From NCBI GenBank assembly GCA_029448655.1, contig JACCLO010000019.1, forward strand, positions 310,001 through 374,000: 64,000 bases of DNA. Direction: 5' to 3'. Source of the stretch: Wolfiporia cocos. Taxonomy: Eukaryota; Basidiomycota; Agaricomycetes; Polyporales; Phaeolaceae. A model generated the notes under the pieces. The model did not search any database. It saw only the letters and a program-made list of their open reading frames with translations, and was not told the DNA's origin. Made by a program: the position numbers and the translations under genes. Below, piece after piece: positions 43,138 to 53,674 of the stretch. Position 1 is the first letter of the stretch; every line of letters begins with the position of its first letter.

Positions 43138-44145
43138 CCCCCCTACCCCCGCCCTTGCGCTTGCGCTTGGGTCTGGGTTTCTATCCTACAGGGGCTATTA
43201 CTTGTTGCTGCGCACATCCCTTTCTGCCTGACAAGGCGATTGGGGTGATAGTTGAGATCTGGGGGATACATCGCCATCCTCGGCAGAGGATTGGCAACCA
43301 GGGAAGCCACACCGCCTTTTTAGGCAGGAGGCCTACCTAACCCGGACTCCAGGGTCAAGGAGACATGGTCCTCGCTGACAAGCTTGGACTATGCGCGGTT
43401 AAGACCCGCCTGTGGAGAAAAGGGGACGGTCTGCCTGTGTGCGCCCAACCCCCTGTCATGGCAAGCGTTGTTCAGCGCCCCATCACTATCCATAGGGTCA
43501 TCATTATGATGGCATGGGAATTTTCCAAAGCCGCCTCCCAGGCGTAAGGGACCTGCTTTGAACCCGTTATGGGAAAAGCAGTGAGGGGGGTGACGTAAAA
43601 AACCACCCTGCCATAGGTCACTCGCGGTAGCCAATAGCATAAGTCCTCCGGGCAGCTCGGCGTGCGAGCATGGGTCAAACGGATTTGGGGCCCCATTGGA
43701 AGAGAAGCGCGTGGCCCACTCCTTCGAGATGTGGAGCGCTGCTGTCTCGCGATCTTAGATCGACAGTGGTTTTTTAGCCCTGATGTGACACCCATGTGGC
43801 TACAGACGGCAACCTCATTGTTGAAGCATGGACAGGCTAAGGGATGTAAAATCCCAGCCACTTTCCGGCATCGTCCCTCCGGGGCGGTGTCGTGTATCCG
43901 AATCCCAATCATCTGACCCAGGAACCGGCCTGGCAGTCAGCAACTCTACCCCTGGAGTCGGCGCCTCTGACCGTTAGGGTCATGCGAATATCCGCGCCAT
44001 CTCGGCACAGGGTTTGCGCGCAACATAAGAGTAATTATGCCCCGTAGTACACCTTCTTTGCTCCTGAAAAGGAGTCCACTACCCTACCTTACATAATCCC
44101 TTCTATTCCTGTTCTTGGACGTATCACTGGGAAACTTCGTTTCTC
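43138..44145 (+). other. Hairpin-rich leader of B2
   Basis: Nearly identical to the B1 leader; GGGATGTAAAATCCC hairpin at 43841-43855. Confidence 0.55.
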
Positions 44146-45069
44146 ATGAAAGCTGCACTTTCTAGAATCATGCCCCGCGTTACCCGTCGCACCCGTGGCT
44201 CCTCTACTGCCCCCTACGTTAAGCCGGCGAAGCGGTCCCTTCTCAGCCGCATCGACACCGCCGACATTCCTAGGGCAGAGGACGTCACCTACACACTTCC
44301 TGTAAAGGAAGATTACACCGGGAAGCTCCATCTTTGGGAGATTCCCGTCCACATGCCAAAGCACATTGCTGAGGCTGGGAAACCCGCTCCTCGACCTCCC
44401 AAACCAGCTCCACTTGCCAAGCGCATCTGGACCGAGGAAGAGAAGCTAGCGCAATCCATTACCGCCATGGAGAACCTTATCGAACTCCGCGAACTCAACA
44501 AACTCAAGCTCGCCCGCGATAAGCTGAATAAGCGAATTGCCGCCAAGCAAGCCGCCAAGGAAGCCAAGCAAGCAGCTTCTTCACTGGCCCTCCGTCTCTC
44601 CAGCCCGGCGGCCGGACCTTCTGTTCCGGCCAACCACAAGATTCTCGACTCTTCCCTCGTTTTCGGGAAGAAGAAACCCCTCCAAGCATGCGATCAAGTT
44701 ATTCCCATGCTAGAAGGCACTCTCACTCGTCTCACTCCTCTCGCCAACCACCCCCCTAATTACCCAGGCTTCCATATGGAAAACGACATGCGTTTCCATA
44801 CTATGGTAGTAGAATTGGAGGACTTAGTGGATAACGTGAAGGATAGAGCGAGACGGGGGAGGATCACCAATAGAGACTGGAGAATTATGAAAAAGTATTG
44901 CAAACAGCTCGGCAATATTTCCTTTTTGGATTGGCGTACGGACTTAGCTCGTATCGTAGCAGAATGCGTAGCGCTACAAATTACTTTTGCCTTCGGTGTA
45001 ACACCACCTGACAAGGTGGCAGGGCCCTCAACTACTTCGGTAGAAGAGGATATACTCGCGATTGTATAG
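44146..45069 (+). CDS. ORF0 protein of B2 (307 aa, unknown function)
   Basis: Same length and start as B1 ORF0. I count only about three amino-acid differences (for example Pro/Ala after PPKP, and LDP versus LDS) among many more silent base changes, a pattern expected for a protein under purifying selection. The signature lies at 44812-44910. Gag follows, with start options at 45172 and 45214. Confidence 0.8.
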   Translation: MKAALSRIMPRVTRRTRGSSTAPYVKPAKRSLLSRIDTADIPRAEDVTYTLPVKEDYTGKLHLWEIPVHMPKHIAEAGKPAPRPPKPAPLAKRIWTEEEKLAQSITAMENLIELRELNKLKLARDKLNKRIAAKQAAKEAKQAASSLALRLSSPAAGPSVPANHKILDSSLVFGKKKPLQACDQVIPMLEGTLTRLTPLANHPPNYPGFHMENDMRFHTMVVELEDLVDNVKDRARRGRITNRDWRIMKKYCKQLGNISFLDWRTDLARIVAECVALQITFAFGVTPPDKVAGPSTTSVEEDILAIV

Positions 45070-45171
45070 TAGAAATACTATCATCTTTTAACTCTGAAAT
45101 AGAGTGCGAGTGTGATCTATAACGAAAGTCGCAGCTTTCAAAACCAATCCCTTCTTAAAGAATCTAAGACA

Positions 45172-47205
45172 ATGAGTAACCGGAAACTAACATTCGTCAC
45201 AAACAGATTCACAATGTCCTCCACCTCCTCCGTCAGCACTCCTCTCGCCCCCCGCAAGATGCGCCTCCGCTCAGAAGGCCCGGTGACACCGGTAGCTGGT
45301 CCCTCGGGAACTCAGCAACTGGTGACACTGGAGCACCTAAGCGAGGAAGAGGAAGAGGAAGAGGAAGAAGACGTACAGGAGTTCGTTCCCCCGCAAAGGG
45401 ACTCTCCGACCAACCCCATGGGTACACGCCCAGGCACCCCCATTGCCGGTTATCCCCCGGCTCGTCGCACCCGCCCAATCGGGCCCGCCACCACTCTGGA
45501 AATGGAGTTCTCCGGACCAATACGGCAGACCAACGCCGTGGTCGAAAACCAACTCAAGGCGTACCTCCCCGAGGAGGAACACCACAAGGTGGATGGGTCC
45601 CTACATGGGCCGATCATCGACGCCGCCGTACAACGAAGTGCGGCCATCTCCCATGACACCACCGACACCCTAGGTCGAATGGTGCACGCCCGTCTGGAGC
45701 GTATCCATGAACGAATCGATTCCCTGGCTGGGCAATCCAGGGCAATCGAACAGAAGGCCCAAGACGAGCTACACGAAGCGGTCAATTCGGTCCGGAACGA
45801 GGTATTGTCCACCATGGTGGACCTCGGCAAGGAACTCCGACAGGAGTACACCGCCAAGCTCTCCGAAATGGAGAAGCAGCTCCGAAAGGACTACCGGTCC
45901 CGGCTGGACGACCTCGAGGATGCGTTCGCAGAGCGCATGGAGAAGGTTGACGAGGAACTTCGGAGAATTCGCAAGAATCCCTCCGTTCCCAACCCTCCCG
46001 GCATCCGCACGCCCCCGGAAGACCCGGCACCGGCCCCCGGTCATGCTCAAGCCAGAGCAGCCGAGGCCGCTGCCGCCGCACAAGCTGCAGCCGCTGCTGC
46101 AGCAGCCGTCGCCCCGCAGATTCCAGGTCTGCCTCAAAACCTGAAAATCCCCCCTCCCCCCGAATTCTCTGGGTCATCTGGAAAGGTGACTGCGCAGGAA
46201 TGGGTGGAGAAGATGGGCCTGTACTTCGGTACGCTCAGGGTCTACGATGACCATGACCGTATCACCACGGCCCTCTTCCGCGTCACAGGGGACGCATACA
46301 AGTTTTTCTCGCCTCTCATCAAGAAGGCAGGAAACGGTGAACCTCTCGGCACCTGGGAGGACTTCACCAAATCCGTAATGGTGCAATATGGGAAGATGAC
46401 GGATAAGGAGATCGCGAAGAAGGAAATTCGCGGCTACTACGGCACGAAGGGTAAGGAACTGGCAGAATCGAACTATTTCAATTACTGCGAACGGTTCCGC
46501 ACCCTCGGCCGACTCTCCGAAACCGCCAACGAGACTCTGGTGTGGGAATTCACCGAGACTCTCCCGGAAAAGGTCAAGGACACCTTAAACGTCCTCGGCA
46601 AGACCCCGTTCTTCAAAGCCCCGACCGACATCGAGCCCCTCATCAACTTCGCCCTGGAAATGTACCAAACGTCATATCCAGACAAAATCAAAGGCTCGAT
46701 CTTCGAGAAGGCCGGCAAGAAGGACTCGGCACCTGCCGAAAAGAAGGAGACGTCCTCCGTTTCTGCAAAGAAGTCGGAGAAAAAGAAGGACAAGGGAAAG
46801 GCGCCCGCCAAAGCCCCCGCCGACACCACCAACGCCGTCTGCACATACTGCAAGCAGACAGGACACTACTTCAACAAGTGTCCTAAGCTTGCGGCAGACA
46901 AGGCCGCGGGAACATTCGTGCCTGCCGCTCAGCGGGCCGAGCAACAAAGGGCGAAGGATGCAGCTGCCGCGTCTGGAAAGACCACGGCTGCTCCTTCGGG
47001 TAGTGGAAAGGGACAGGCTTCTGGCAAGAAGCCGTACTCGGCGCCCCCCGCGGATGGCAAGACGTATCGTGCCCGAACGATCTGGGAAGAAGTGACGGCT
47101 GACTCAAGCTCAGCAGGACCCTCGGCCCCCGCCACCACCGTCGCCAATGTCGGGACCATCTCGGTTCCCCTCGCCCCAACCACACGTCTCGAAGACGTTC
47201 TGTGA
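45172..47205 (+). CDS. Gag polyprotein of B2
   Basis: Start chosen at ATG 45172 (MSNRKLTFVTNRF), in frame with ATG 45214 that corresponds to the B1 start; B3 also keeps the longer form in frame. Domains as in B1: acidic N-terminus (here VQEFVPPQRD after a Glu run), coiled coil, Ala-rich linker, capsid and one CCHC knuckle (CTYCKQTGHYFNKC). The N-terminal ~150 residues differ more from B1 than the rest. Stop at 47205, overlapping pol by 59 bases. Confidence 0.92.
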   Translation: MSNRKLTFVTNRFTMSSTSSVSTPLAPRKMRLRSEGPVTPVAGPSGTQQLVTLEHLSEEEEEEEEEDVQEFVPPQRDSPTNPMGTRPGTPIAGYPPARRTRPIGPATTLEMEFSGPIRQTNAVVENQLKAYLPEEEHHKVDGSLHGPIIDAAVQRSAAISHDTTDTLGRMVHARLERIHERIDSLAGQSRAIEQKAQDELHEAVNSVRNEVLSTMVDLGKELRQEYTAKLSEMEKQLRKDYRSRLDDLEDAFAERMEKVDEELRRIRKNPSVPNPPGIRTPPEDPAPAPGHAQARAAEAAAAAQAAAAAAAAVAPQIPGLPQNLKIPPPPEFSGSSGKVTAQEWVEKMGLYFGTLRVYDDHDRITTALFRVTGDAYKFFSPLIKKAGNGEPLGTWEDFTKSVMVQYGKMTDKEIAKKEIRGYYGTKGKELAESNYFNYCERFRTLGRLSETANETLVWEFTETLPEKVKDTLNVLGKTPFFKAPTDIEPLINFALEMYQTSYPDKIKGSIFEKAGKKDSAPAEKKETSSVSAKKSEKKKDKGKAPAKAPADTTNAVCTYCKQTGHYFNKCPKLAADKAAGTFVPAAQRAEQQRAKDAAAASGKTTAAPSGSGKGQASGKKPYSAPPADGKTYRARTIWEEVTADSSSAGPSAPATTVANVGTISVPLAPTTRLEDVL

Positions 47206-50200
47206 AGAACACACCAGCCCCGCAGCGGCTGGGAGTGTACAGCGCCCCGAAGAAGCGCACCTCTACGAAGAGGCTTCACAGAGACCCCTTATCTCGTGGG
47301 AAGATAAGGCGGTCGTACGTCACCCGGTATCCCATCTCGGTATATTCGGAAACTCGGCAATGGACTTTGCCCGGAGGACAAGGACACTAGCTACACGTGC
47401 CCCTCCTGTAAAATACTTTTATCCTGACCCGCTCGCGTTGAAATTTTTCACTTTGTATAATGTACATGGAAACGATTCTCGAGACGACAATAAATCGTTC
47501 TCTATCGAAGTGGAACTGTGGGTATATGGAAAGAAAGTTAACGTCATGGCATTAATCGACACCGGTGCATCAATAAGCGTCATAGATAAGAAACTCGTAC
47601 ACGAGGAGAAGTTAGTCACTCAGAAGCTACCTTCACCTCTCGAGATTCGTAACGCCGACGGTACCTCTAATACCGCCGGTAATATCAATATGGCAGTAAA
47701 AGCTTATATGGTGCACGAGGAACACAAGTCCACCGAATTCTTGTACGTAATGGACGTACAGAATGCGGATGTGATCCTCGGATATGATTGGTTCCTGAAA
47801 CACAACCCGGACTTCAACTGGCCGGAAGGAACCTTCACATATCGGTGTACGGAAAAATGCAAACATGGCAAACGGGTTTCGATTTCTGAGGAAGAGGACG
47901 AAATCGAACCCCGCAACATCTATCAGATCATCAATGACTTTCCAATAGATTTCCTCGGCTTAGAGGAGCCGGAGAATCCCTTTGTCGCTTGGGTGAACAC
48001 CCTTGACGAAGGAACGGAACTCCTTATCGATGCCATTCAGTCGATAACGGAGAAGTCGGATGATGAATTCCTGACAGATGCGGATCTCCAGAAATGGAAA
48101 TCCTTGGTTCCGGAGGAATACCAGGAGTTTGGTCCCACGGTATTTTCTCAACGCGCATCCGAAAGGATGCCCGAACGGAAACCATATGACCACGCCATCG
48201 ACTTCCCCGATGACGCGGTACTACCGCCCCCGAGTAAGGCATACAAGATGTCTCCTCAGGAAGCGAACTCGCTAGATCAGTGGATTCAGGAAGAGTTACG
48301 GAAGGGCTACATCCGACACTCAAAATCCCCGATCGCGAGCCCGGTCTTCTTCGTCCCTAAAAAAGACGGCGGAGCCCGAATGGTAGTCGATTACCGGAAA
48401 GTAAACGACTTGACCATTAAAAACAGGTACCCTCTCCCACGCATAGACGAGCTTATCGATAAGCTTAGCCAGGCTTCGATATTTACGAAGCTTGACTTGC
48501 GTTGGGGTTACAACAACGTAAGAATCAAGGAGGGAGATGAATGGAAGACCGCATTCATTACGCCTAACGGCCTTTACGAAGCTGTAGTCATGTACTTCGG
48601 CTTTTGTAATGCACCCAGCACGTTCCAGCACATGATGAACGATATTCTAGGTGACCTTATCAGAGAAGGAAAGGTCATTGTCTACCTAGACGACATCCTT
48701 GTGTTCGGAAACGACCTGTTGGAACACCGTCGTATTGTCAAGCAAGTATTACAAATCTTGCAAGACAACGACTTGTTCGCGAAGCCTGAAAAGTGCTTCT
48801 TCGAACAAAGCAGTATTGAATACCTGGGAATGATCATTTCCAAAGGAAAAGTCGAAATGGACCCTAAGAAGGTAGCCGGTGTCATGGACTGGCCTACACC
48901 TGCCAAGGTGAAGGACGTCCAAGCCTTTGTTGGCTTCGCCAACTACTACCGTCGGTTCATTAAAGATTTCTCCAAAGTGGTTAAGCCGTTAACCGAACTG
49001 TCCAAGAAAAACACGCAATGGAACTGGGGACCCGAACAAGCGGAAGCCTTCCAAACTCTCAAGGAAGCTTTCACATCGGCTCCAATACTCCGGATCCCAG
49101 ATCAGGAGTCCCCGTTCCGCGTGGAAGCGGATTCTTCCGATTACGCAACTGGTGCAGTGCTATCACAATACTCTTCGGAGGATAAGCTCTGGCACCCGGT
49201 AGCCTTTTACTCGAAATCTCTATCAGCACCCGAAAGGAACTATGAGATTTACGATAAGGAGTTGCTCGCAATCATCCGTGCACTAGAGGAATGGAGACAT
49301 TACCTCGAAGGACATCCACATAAATTCGAAGTATGGTCGGATCATCTCAATCTGACATATTTCAAATCGGCACAACGGCTAACCCGGAGACAGGCACGTT
49401 GGAGTCTTTACCTGACAAGGTTCAACTTCACCATGTGTCACAAACCCGGTAAAACAATGCTCACGGCTGATCCTCTGTCACGGAGGCCAGACCATGAAGA
49501 GGGGGTGGAACTCGACAATCGCGATCAAATTTTGCTGAAACCGGAATACTTTACGGTTAGGGCGCTAGAAGCGTCACAGCAGGAGATACAATCAGGCGAC
49601 GAGGACCTTCTCCGACAAATCCGACAAGCCCTCATGGACGATCAAATTACCAAAGATTACCAGGAACTACTGAAAAGTGGTCCCAAGGAATTCGGTAAAG
49701 ATCTCCAGGAATGGAACATGGAGGCCGGATTACTCCTCAGACGAGGAAAAGTGTACGTTCCAAAAGAGCCTAAGGAATTGCGCACGAAGATTCTGGAGTT
49801 ACATCATGACCATGTGACGGCCGGACACTTCGGACGATGGAAGACCTATGAACTTCTGTCACGTAATTACTGGTGGCCTGGAATGACCACGATGGTAAAG
49901 CAATACGTGGAAGGTTGTGACACATGTCAACGCATGAAGAACCACAACCAGACCCCGTACGGACCCCTGCAACCGCTCCCAGTCCCGGAAGCACCTTGGG
50001 ACACCGTCACAATTGACCTTATCGTCCACTTACCGCCCAGCGGCGAATTGAAACAATTCAATGCTATTATGGTAATAGTGGACCGGCTTACCAAGCGAGC
50101 GCACTTCATTCCCACATCAGACAAGATAACGGCGAAAGAATTAGCGAACCTCCTATACCTTCGGATCTATCCGAACCACGGACTTCCGAAACAAATCATT

Positions 50201-51682
50201 TCGGATAGAGGCCCGCAATTCGCAGCTGCCTTGTTTAAGGGATGGTGTGAACAATTGGGAATCCAACGGTCAATGACAACTGCCTATCACCCGCAAGCGG
50301 ATGGCCAGACGGAGAGAGTTAACCAAATCCTGGAACAATATCTTAGATGTTACATCGATGTTATTCAGAAGGATAACTGGTCATGGTTTCTCCCTACGGC
50401 CGAATTCGCGTACAACAACGCGGCTAGTGAGACAACAAAGAATAGTCCATTCTTTGTCGAACTAGGAAGGCATCCCAACGCAGGACCTACGAATTTACGT
50501 CCAACACAATACGTGGACCTAAATGTCATTGCTTACGAACGATGGTCAGCACAAGAACAAGCTAAGGCAGCTATGAAACTGGCTGCTGAACGCTGGTCTT
50601 GGTATTATGATCAACATAAGCGCTCGGTACCGTTTAAAGTCGGCGACAAAGTTCTCGTTGACGCCCGTAGCTGGCAAGACTCCGAAAGAAGTCTTAGTCC
50701 ACGCTATTTGGGACCATTCAGGATAATTGAACAATTATCTCCGGTCACCTTTAGGGTACACATGGACGAGCAATACAGGGCTTATCACCCAGTATTTCAC
50801 GCTTCCAAGTTGGTCATGTACAAAGACCCGGTGCATCAGAAAAAACCAGAGCCTCAACCAGAAATGGTCGACGGCGAGGAGTTATGGGAAGTCGAGAAGA
50901 TCTTAGATCATCGTCTCCGTGCAGGAAGAGTTGAATACAGAATCCGATGGAAAGGGTTCGGTATCAATGACGACTCCTGGGTACGCGAAGCCGATCTCGA
51001 CACGGCATACGACATTCTGCAGGAATACAAGGCTTCACACGCCATTCCAATGCAGGATGTCCCCCTCAGGCGCTCAGCTAGAAGGAAAGAAGCAGTTCAC
51101 GTCTTCGACCCTGACAGCGACGACTGGGAAGCCGACGAATGCACGTGGCCAGACGACTGGCCGCAGTATCGCGAAGAATTTGCGAAGGATCCTAAGCAAC
51201 GCATGGTTAGACACCCCGACGGGGGATGGATGTCAGCAGACATTAACCAAAATGCGGACTTGAAAATCGTAGTCGGTGAAGGCGGCCGAATGCCGGAAAA
51301 GGGAACCAAGGACTCGGTTGGGTTTGACCTGTACACTGCAACAGGCGACGTTCTGCCAGCTCACGGGCAGACAGAATACAATACCAAACTGAAAATCCAG
51401 GTACCTTTCGGCACTTACGGACGTATCGCCCCCCGCTCTAGTCTTGCCCGCAAAGGCATAGACGTAATGGGTGGCGTCATCGACCACGATTATCAAGGCG
51501 AAGTAATCATCATTCTCCGGAATCACTCCGACATATCTATCGATATTCGGGCCGGTGATAAGATTGCTCAGCTCATCTGCGAAGTTGCCAAGGACCCGCA
51601 CATTACGCTACACGGAAAATCTTACTTTGAAAAGATTAAATCCGAGCGCGGTACTGGTGGTTTCGGCTCCACAGGAAAGTAA
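47147..51682 (+). CDS. Pol polyprotein of B2: PR-RT-RNase H-IN-chromodomain-dUTPase (1511 aa)
   Basis: Same length and domains as B1 Pol, with LIDTGAS, YLDD, HHCC, D,D35E, chromodomain and the five dUTPase motifs all present. Compared with B1, differences cluster in the integrase core (nt 49940-50545: AALFKG for SELFKG, SWFLP for VFYLP, VIAYERW for QFAYARW), while flanking regions are almost identical, which suggests exchange with a diverged copy. Pol is in the +1 frame relative to gag. Confidence 0.95.
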   Translation: MSGPSRFPSPQPHVSKTFCEEHTSPAAAGSVQRPEEAHLYEEASQRPLISWEDKAVVRHPVSHLGIFGNSAMDFARRTRTLATRAPPVKYFYPDPLALKFFTLYNVHGNDSRDDNKSFSIEVELWVYGKKVNVMALIDTGASISVIDKKLVHEEKLVTQKLPSPLEIRNADGTSNTAGNINMAVKAYMVHEEHKSTEFLYVMDVQNADVILGYDWFLKHNPDFNWPEGTFTYRCTEKCKHGKRVSISEEEDEIEPRNIYQIINDFPIDFLGLEEPENPFVAWVNTLDEGTELLIDAIQSITEKSDDEFLTDADLQKWKSLVPEEYQEFGPTVFSQRASERMPERKPYDHAIDFPDDAVLPPPSKAYKMSPQEANSLDQWIQEELRKGYIRHSKSPIASPVFFVPKKDGGARMVVDYRKVNDLTIKNRYPLPRIDELIDKLSQASIFTKLDLRWGYNNVRIKEGDEWKTAFITPNGLYEAVVMYFGFCNAPSTFQHMMNDILGDLIREGKVIVYLDDILVFGNDLLEHRRIVKQVLQILQDNDLFAKPEKCFFEQSSIEYLGMIISKGKVEMDPKKVAGVMDWPTPAKVKDVQAFVGFANYYRRFIKDFSKVVKPLTELSKKNTQWNWGPEQAEAFQTLKEAFTSAPILRIPDQESPFRVEADSSDYATGAVLSQYSSEDKLWHPVAFYSKSLSAPERNYEIYDKELLAIIRALEEWRHYLEGHPHKFEVWSDHLNLTYFKSAQRLTRRQARWSLYLTRFNFTMCHKPGKTMLTADPLSRRPDHEEGVELDNRDQILLKPEYFTVRALEASQQEIQSGDEDLLRQIRQALMDDQITKDYQELLKSGPKEFGKDLQEWNMEAGLLLRRGKVYVPKEPKELRTKILELHHDHVTAGHFGRWKTYELLSRNYWWPGMTTMVKQYVEGCDTCQRMKNHNQTPYGPLQPLPVPEAPWDTVTIDLIVHLPPSGELKQFNAIMVIVDRLTKRAHFIPTSDKITAKELANLLYLRIYPNHGLPKQIISDRGPQFAAALFKGWCEQLGIQRSMTTAYHPQADGQTERVNQILEQYLRCYIDVIQKDNWSWFLPTAEFAYNNAASETTKNSPFFVELGRHPNAGPTNLRPTQYVDLNVIAYERWSAQEQAKAAMKLAAERWSWYYDQHKRSVPFKVGDKVLVDARSWQDSERSLSPRYLGPFRIIEQLSPVTFRVHMDEQYRAYHPVFHASKLVMYKDPVHQKKPEPQPEMVDGEELWEVEKILDHRLRAGRVEYRIRWKGFGINDDSWVREADLDTAYDILQEYKASHAIPMQDVPLRRSARRKEAVHVFDPDSDDWEADECTWPDDWPQYREEFAKDPKQRMVRHPDGGWMSADINQNADLKIVVGEGGRMPEKGTKDSVGFDLYTATGDVLPAHGQTEYNTKLKIQVPFGTYGRIAPRSSLARKGIDVMGGVIDHDYQGEVIIILRNHSDISIDIRAGDKIAQLICEVAKDPHITLHGKSYFEKIKSERGTGGFGSTGK

Positions 51683-51708
51683 TCGTTCCATTAGGGACAA
51701 TGAAACCT

Positions 51709-51718
51709 GAAGAGGGGG
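51709..51718 (+). other. Polypurine tract of B2
   Basis: GAAGAGGGGG, three bases before the 3' LTR. Confidence 0.82.
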
Positions 51719-51721
51719 TAA

Positions 51722-52419
51722 TGTCACAGATTTGGGACATGCCACTATTTTTCCGTATTTTTACCTATTTATCTGGTATTTCTACAACCTTGTAGACGTT
51801 TACGCTGCTAAGCGCCCGTCTACACGTACACGCAACCAAACAACACGTACACAACGCGGTATACGTCCACCTGTCATAACAACACGTACATAATACGCCC
51901 GTACGCGTCAATGACTCAGCGGACTAACCTCCGGTGTCACGCGCCTTACTCATATCCCGATACCGGGCTATGTCAGTACAATTGGATAAGCGGCCCGCTC
52001 GTTATCACATGCCAATGCCCTTACGATTACTCATATCCCGATACCGGTATATAAGAATCACATGCATGGCTTACTAACGTAGCTACAGCCACTTCCACAA
52101 CATGGACCTACGGTCCAAACAAACGATCTTACTGGTGCGGCCATTACCGGCGCACATGGTCTATTGTAGTTTACGACTTAACCATATTAGTCATGTCTGC
52201 GCACAGACCACCTTCATGTTTGGCTCCCTTACCGGTAACCAAACAAAGCATGTATATAAGTAGGGCTATCACTGCGGATAAGCCTTAGATTTGTTCTCTG
52301 CATTCGCACAGTTACATATCATCTCTGCTTGCGCCCACTAGCCTCCTCACCAACCTCCAGCAACTCCTTCAAGTCGCTTATAAGGTTATAGTGTGAGTCC
52401 CACAGTCTAGTCTGTGTCA
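51722..52419 (+). repeat. 3' LTR of B2 (698 bp)
   Basis: Reads the same as the 5' LTR at 42427-43124, and is followed by target duplication CCCTT. Confidence 0.95.
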
Positions 52420-52424
52420 CCCTT

Positions 52425-52697
52425 ATACGCTACGTCGCCATGGACATCCTCGCGTACCCCAGTGCTCCGATGCCATTACCAGCACATAGCTCATAGCCAG
52501 TTAGATACCAGTACGTAGACGCCTCTGAGCCCCCGTACCAAAACATGTACAAATAGATAGAACAGATATAAGCCAGACAGTCTTGAGCGTAAACCTCAGA
52601 CTTGTCTTGGCCTTTGATGGCTAGTAGTCCCGGACCAGGAAGGTGCCTTTGAGTGAGCCCCCTTCCCCCAGTTGAGTGCTAGTTGTTGCTTGTGTCA
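52425..52697 (+). repeat. Family M 3' LTR, right part
   Basis: Continues 41631-42426. It contains GATATAAG near 52567 and ends GTTGCTTGTGTCA, the same ending as the family C LTR. The whole LTR would be about 1.07 kb. Confidence 0.55.
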
Positions 52698-52699
52698 TT

Positions 52700-53038
52700 A
52701 TGCCCTGGGAATTTTTTGAATGCCAGGCATGCACTTCACAAATGTCGTCTCGTTTTTCTTGTAGCGGGACCGATATCAGTGCAGTGCAAGTGACAGATAC
52801 AATACCCATGATTGCGGGGAGAGGTGCGCGGGTGCGAAAGGCGTCTGCACGGGCGGAGTTGTACATCGAGATTCAATCCCCAACGGAAGACCCACCTGTG
52901 CATACTGTCGTGCAGATCGTTACAAGCATTCTGAAATCCCCGGCAGTCAAGGAAATCGAGGACTATCTGGATGCTAAGGCTTTTTATGCCGTACTGTATG
53001 GTCGCGCTGGCGAGTCATCTGAAGTGCGCACAAAATAG
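52700..53038 (+). CDS. Unrecognised ORF (112 aa) right after the M LTR
   Basis: ATG at 52700, stop at 53038. The C-terminal half looks protein-like (AELYIEIQSPTEDPPVHTVV, then KEIEDYLDAKAFYAVLYG), with a helical, acidic character. I do not recognise a family. It may be a host exon fragment separated from its promoter by the LTR insertion, or a chance ORF. A second frame (53102-53389) follows; no clear splice link was found. Confidence 0.3.
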   Translation: MPWEFFECQACTSQMSSRFSCSGTDISAVQVTDTIPMIAGRGARVRKASARAELYIEIQSPTEDPPVHTVVQIVTSILKSPAVKEIEDYLDAKAFYAVLYGRAGESSEVRTK

Positions 53039-53101
53039 CCGTCTACCTATGCTCCGGCGGATCCTTGAGGAAAGATGCAGACGGGGCAGTGCTGATTCGG
53101 G

Positions 53102-53389
53102 ATGACAGCAGAGGCAGCTGCGTATGTGTGCCACAGGAATCATGGGCGCCTGGACAAGGTTTCGGCACGCTCGCAGCAGCGTTGTCTGGGTGGGGCTCGT
53201 TACTGCGGGGTCCATGTTGCGCCTGTAAATGCTACGCGGGTGGGCCCGGGGTACCTGCATGAGATTACGGTGATCGAGTGCGGCCATAAATACTGCGGGG
53301 AATTAAACAGAAAGAAAGGACAGAAAAGAGGAGACGAAAGATCCCGTGGATTTGGTACGATAGTGCTGCAGGCGATGTATAGTGATTGA
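53102..53389 (+). CDS. Unrecognised ORF (95 aa)
   Basis: ATG at 53102, stop at 53389. Cys-containing stretches (VIECGHKYCGEL) and a basic tail. No recognised family and no RNA evidence; it could be a chance ORF. The next ~285 bases to the H LTR hold nothing I can name. Confidence 0.2.
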   Translation: MTAEAAAYVCHRNHGRLDKVSARSQQRCLGGARYCGVHVAPVNATRVGPGYLHEITVIECGHKYCGELNRKKGQKRGDERSRGFGTIVLQAMYSD

Positions 53390-53674
53390 CATCTACAGCA
53401 AGACGTTCTTACACTGCTCGCTTCGTGTAGAAATATATTTGCTCATGAATGGAAGAAAGCACACCCCAATGGGAGAACAGATGAGTTTGGCCAGGTTTTC
53501 ACGCCAGTGCATCAGAATCTCAAGTGATAACCGCTACACTACAAAGCCGTTGAACAGGGTGGAATACCTATAGTATAGTTTTTCCTCTGCTGTGACAACG
53601 GACTTATCAAGATGAATTGGCAGGTTGGGAGATCATGCTCTGCAACTTGCTTCTCATACTGCAATGTGTTCTGG

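Larger units (their letters stand above)
42427..52419 (+). mobile_element. Element B2: complete family B Ty3/Gypsy retrotransposon (9993 bp)
   Basis: Two 698-bp LTRs, apparently identical, flanked by CCCTT at 42422-42426 and 52420-52424. Same order as B1 with all three frames open. The target is the M LTR. Confidence 0.95.
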
